From Pogonophryne albipinna (lineage: Eukaryota; Chordata; Actinopteri; Perciformes; Artedidraconidae), in contig CM053260.1 of the NCBI GenBank assembly GCA_028583405.1, forward strand, positions 19,173,401 through 19,237,400: a stretch of DNA of 64,000 nt. The letters are read 5' to 3'. The position numbers and the translations under genes were made by a program. Below, one piece after another: positions 60,741 through 64,000 of this stretch. The notes under the pieces are model-generated. The model saw only the letters and a program-made list of their open reading frames with translations, was not told the DNA's origin and searched no databases. How positions within the stretch are numbered: position 1 is the first letter of the stretch; each line of letters starts with the position of its first letter.

Positions 60741-61071
60741 ATAATAACGTGAGAGAGGCAGAGAGCTGGCTGCAAAATAAATGATGGCTCAAAGTTCACT
60801 AATGAACTTTTTTTTTTTTTTAAAAGCCAGACTCCAAGAAGAGCCCCCACTGCCCTCATCTAGCAGCGATCTATACGATCATTTTCTGATAACGATGAAA
60901 TAGCCCCGCCTCCCTCTCCCCACGTCTCCCTCTCCCCACCTCTCCTGCTGCTGGGCTGCCAGAAGAAAAAAAATGTTAACGGAAACTCTGCCGCACGGTC
61001 CCCTCGTCCCTTGGAAGAGGCGGAGAGGTGGGTGTTTTTCATCTGCTGGTGGACAGTCCGGAGAGATATAC

Positions 61072-61330
61072 ACAGGGTTGGGTTGTAACGGAATACATGT
61101 AACTGCGTTACGTAATCAGAATACAAAAATCAAGTGTATTCAGCTGGCGTTACATTTGAAAAACGAGTAATCTGATTACTTTTTGGAATACTTATTGGAA
61201 TTATTGGTGGAAAAGTTTCCTCACAAAATGTAATATTCATTACCGGCAGAACTGTGTGCACACTGCACAGCGCTGCAGCATGTCTGTGAGCGAGAGAGAG
61301 ATGCAGCGTGTCTGTGAGGCCCCGCCCCCG
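61072..61330. mobile_element. hAT-type terminus (CAGGGTTGGGTTGTAACGGA)
   Basis: CAGGGTTGGGTTGTAACGGA followed by ATACATGTAACTGCGTTACG is a characteristic fish hAT left end. No right end with target duplication found in the window. Confidence 0.5.
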
Positions 61331-61554
61331 CAAGCAGATGAGAGAGAGAGATCTCTTTTAAAATATATCGAAAGTTAGAAACGGAGATGGTTAGATAAAA
61401 TGTGCAAGATAACGTTTATGTAGCATTTCTTTATTGTCGAAAAGATGACATTTCATAACGGGATAAAATCAAAGTGAATGGCCTGCTGCTGCTGAATGCA
61501 TGGGGCAAGTGACTGGAAAACGTTTTAAAAGTTATTACATCGTTTCAGATAATA

Positions 61555-61755
61555 ATAATAATAATAATTCATTCTATTTAGGGGCGCCTTTCAAAGCACC
61601 CAAGGACACCTTACAATTCATAACATATTCCAAGGAAAGGTTTTAAGACAGTACAAAGAATGCAGTCCGGGTGATGTTTTTTATGCGGGGTGCAGATGAG
61701 AGAGCTGTCCAGAATGACACCAAGGTGTTGTGTTTGAGTTCTTGATAAGCCATTA
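61555..61755 (-). mobile_element. L2-like LINE fragment with 3' tail
   Basis: On - a short frame reads QHLGVILDSSL, a typical reverse-transcriptase C-terminal motif, followed by GGTGCTTTGAAAGGCGCCCC and an ATT repeat tail (about 61553-61569 on +). Heavily deleted. Confidence 0.6.
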
Positions 61756-62163
61756 AAGAGCCTGTGACACGAGTTTCCCCCATCATCCAAACCCATCAAT
61801 TTGAGTAAATATTGTCCCCTTGAAAACCGTTACTGAACTGATTTTGGATATTTGTACTTTGATAACCATTAATCTGCCCTTCAATGTTGACCATTTTCTG
61901 GATCTTCTCGGGGATTCTTCAAGTCCCGCCAAATTATGGGTGACGTCATTGCGGGCACAGCGCTCCAGCTGCACCGTTCAGGATCCCAGCATCTGCATGT
62001 AAACGCACGATGGTGCACACAGCAGCAAGCTCAGACAGCGATGACAGTTTAATTTTGAACGTGTCTGAGAGCTCATATGAGGCTGAAGGATCGGTTTATG
62101 TTGTATCTGTTAGAAGTTTAGGAATTAGGTGCGTCAATATGTGCGATCATACGGTCATGTAAC

Positions 62164-63044
62164 CAGTGGTGGACTGGGACTAAAAATCATCCCGGGACTC
62201 TCGACCGGCCCACTTCGGTACCGCTAGTAAATTGTCAACAGGGGGAGTGGGGGATGTCAGGGGCGGCGGGTGCTGTAGGCTGGGGAAGGCTAAGCCTTCC
62301 CAAATATTTGTGTCACTGCATCCTGGTAAAATACAAATATAATGTATAATGTCTGTGTCTTTGACATTAGCGCTGCTAGCCACCTGTGCCCTGTACTACG
62401 AAGCCAGTTCAACATACCCTGGATATGTTTGAGTAACAAAAAAACTAACAACAACAAACTAACAAACGAGATCTCGCTAAGCGGTCCTACGACGCTGGTT
62501 ATTAACTCGGTAAATCAAGCCAGGGTTTCTCTCACCAGCTGAGAGCGCGTTCACGTCTAAGACACGAGTGGATCTGACTTTAATTACATTTGACTTGAGT
62601 GTTTCGTCAACATAATGTGTTGCTTAAAATAATACTTCTGCATACAGTATGTGACACTATAAGTGTTGCACGGCCAGATACGGCTGGAGAAGCTGACTCG
62701 GATAAGGAAATATATGATATATAATGATATTATATGATCGATGATCTGATTGATGATGTAATATGAATGATAAGTGCGACACGTCGGCGTCTTCTCTGCA
62801 TACGGCAGTTTAAACTGTATTTCCTTTATCCTGTAATATAACTTGAGAGATTTAAACTCCGCACACTGAGTTGATCTCTTTTCTATAGACGCCGGAGGCG
62901 GGCAGCGTCAGGTAAAATAAGTTATTTAGCCTTCCCAAACCTGAGCCTCACGCGCCGCCTATGGGGATGTACTAGTGACTTATCCGACCGGCCCACTTCG
63001 GTAACAGCCCATCGGGATTCGTCCCGATGGCCAGTCCGCCACTG
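62164..63044. mobile_element. hAT-like element (CAGTGGTGGACTGG ends)
   Basis: Left CAGTGGTGGACTGG and right (reversed) CAGTGGCGGACTGG form inverted ends. CCGGCCCACTTCGGTA occurs near both ends in direct orientation. No clear target duplication was found, so the outer boundary is less sure than for its nested element. Confidence 0.6.
62258..62962. mobile_element. hAT-like element nested at 62258-62962, 8-bp TSD GGGGATGT
   Basis: Ends CAGGGGCGGCG and (reversed) ATAGGCGGCG, with a perfect duplication GGGGATGT at 62250-62257 and 62963-62970. AGCCTTCCCAAA appears near both ends, in direct orientation at 62291 and 62930, with the inverse TTGGGAAGGCT-type match at the left. 705 bases, non-coding. 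Confidence 0.8.
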
Positions 63045-63204
63045 CACCCAGCCCACGTAAACTGTCAACGGGGGGAGCCTCGCTGCGGGGAAACGGTGGA
63101 CCTATAGTGTCCCGATCGGAGTGGGAATAATAATAATAATCCGTGCCTTTTATCCATTAATTTCCCCAACATTGTGGTAAAAAAAAACACACGTTTAATC
63201 CATG

Positions 63205-63540
63205 TTGGTGTACTACAACTACAAAAAGCATCGGTTTGTTTTCTCATCAGGAAATGCAGACCGGCTCAAACAAACGATTTTTAATCATCATTCTCACGAT
63301 CATTTAATGTATCATATGTTCGCCGAATTGACATGAAAGCACTAATAAATGTAGTTTAATCCACTTGAGTTTACAACTACAAAAATAATCGATTTGTTTT
63401 TATATCACATCCTACGGGAGGAAATTCAGCAGCTCTCACTACCGATTTGTAATCCTAATTTAATCATCATCTTCACCACGATCATTTATGTTTATGTTCG
63501 CCGAATTGACATGAAAGCACTGACAAATATGAATATACTG
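63205..63540. repeat. Imperfect tandem duplication, two ~165-bp units
   Basis: Unit 1 (about 63205-63360) and unit 2 (about 63370-63540) share CAACTACAAAAA, TTAATCATCAT, ACGATCATTTA and GTTCGCCGAATTGACATGAA. They differ by several small indels. Confidence 0.8.
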
Positions 63541-63850
63541 TAGTCAACTTCATTACAACGTTATTAACGTGCCTAAACTCAGTAATTCACCATTTGTACG
63601 CATGACAACACACTTTGTCTGTGTTTCGCTCTCTCACCGCACAGTGAAGCGTTCCCGCATTGACGTCACTTCCGGCTTCCCCCAAAACTTCAAAATGACT
63701 CGAAGGAATTTCCCCGCGATGTTCGAAATTATTGATATTTATCGGAACGGTATCGCATCTTCTTTTTTAAACTGACGGTTCGAGATGACTAGTAGCCCAA
63801 TATTTCATTGCACAACAGTTGTTGGGATGCTGTCACAGGCTCTTTAAAGC

Positions 63851-64000
63851 AGGGGTGGGGAACCTTTTTCCTCTCAACGGCCATTTCAATGTTGACAACA
63901 TTCTCCAGGGGTCGTACAAATGATTGACCTCTGCTTAAAATACTAAAATCACATCCCATTCATTTGGCCTTTCTTTCATGCTGTGCAAAGAAAAAGCAAC
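63851..64000. mobile_element. hAT-type terminus running off the window
   Basis: CAGGGGTGGGGAACCTTTTT is a hAT-like left end starting three bases after the TTAA that closes the previous element. The rest lies beyond the edge. Confidence 0.5.

Larger units (their letters stand above)
61757..63843. mobile_element. TTAA-flanked DNA element (AGAGCCTGTGACA ends), carrying nested elements
   Basis: TTAA at 61753-61756 and 63844-63847; perfect 13-bp inverted ends AGAGCCTGTGACA. It contains a hAT-like element (about 62164-63044), which holds another (62258-62962), and a tandem duplication (63205-63540). No transposase is recognisable. Confidence 0.8.
58180..64000. other. dnai1 upstream intron: transposon-packed, no exon found
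   Basis: From the dnai1 exon acceptor to the window edge I find only mobile DNA and unassigned sequence. Open frames up to about 109 codons were inspected and show no WD-repeat or other family motif. The next dnai1 exon must be beyond 64000. Confidence 0.7.

Overview
The window is vertebrate nuclear DNA, almost certainly from a ray-finned (teleost) fish. Short coding exons with GT-AG introns are set in DNA rich in microsatellites, hAT-type transposons, TTAA-flanked MITEs, tRNA-derived SINEs and L2-like LINE tails. Four genes can be supported. msi1 (Musashi-1) is complete on + in 14 coding exons (2779-23048, 362 codons plus stop). tmem233 is complete on + in 3 exons (27164-29018, 108 codons plus stop). 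enho (adropin) is on + as one coding exon (49079-49291, 70 codons plus stop). dnai1 (axonemal dynein intermediate chain 1) is on - with only its last two coding exons (58179-57994 and 51503-51402); the rest lies beyond the right edge. Most long open frames elsewhere are microsatellite, transposon or intron artefacts.

Layout. 1-2440: upstream DNA with a 250-bp CA repeat and a degenerate ATCACATGACATCATAT-type repeat. 2440-3340: GC/CpG-rich msi1 promoter and first exon. 3352-23048: msi1, with large introns 4 and 6. 23049 to about 25340: its AT-rich 3' UTR with three poly(A) signals. 27164-29373: tmem233. 29374-46000: gene-free, dominated by mobile elements, including a foldback element (34354-39572) that holds a deleted hAT, which holds a second element. 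46000-49291: candidate 5' exon(s) and the enho coding exon. 51402-58179: tail end of dnai1, whose last intron holds a hAT MITE, an intact SINE, and a second SINE split by a foldback element that itself carries a MITE. 58180-64000: dnai1 intron packed with further nested elements.

The genes do not form one pathway. msi1 is a neural and stem-cell translational regulator, tmem233 a small dispanin/CD225 membrane protein, enho a secreted or membrane-anchored peptide and dnai1 a ciliary motor subunit. enho and dnai1 are convergent neighbours, which as I recall is also their arrangement in human (9p13), while msi1 and tmem233 lie near each other on human 12q24. The transposon-dense stretch between them is therefore a plausible ancient synteny junction. 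I saw no convincing undescribed gene system. The most unusual material is the set of nested transposons whose insertion order can be read from target-site duplications, the UG repeats beside several 3' splice sites, and a 9-bp coding minisatellite in msi1. All calls come from reading the sequence and from remembered family features; no database search was run.
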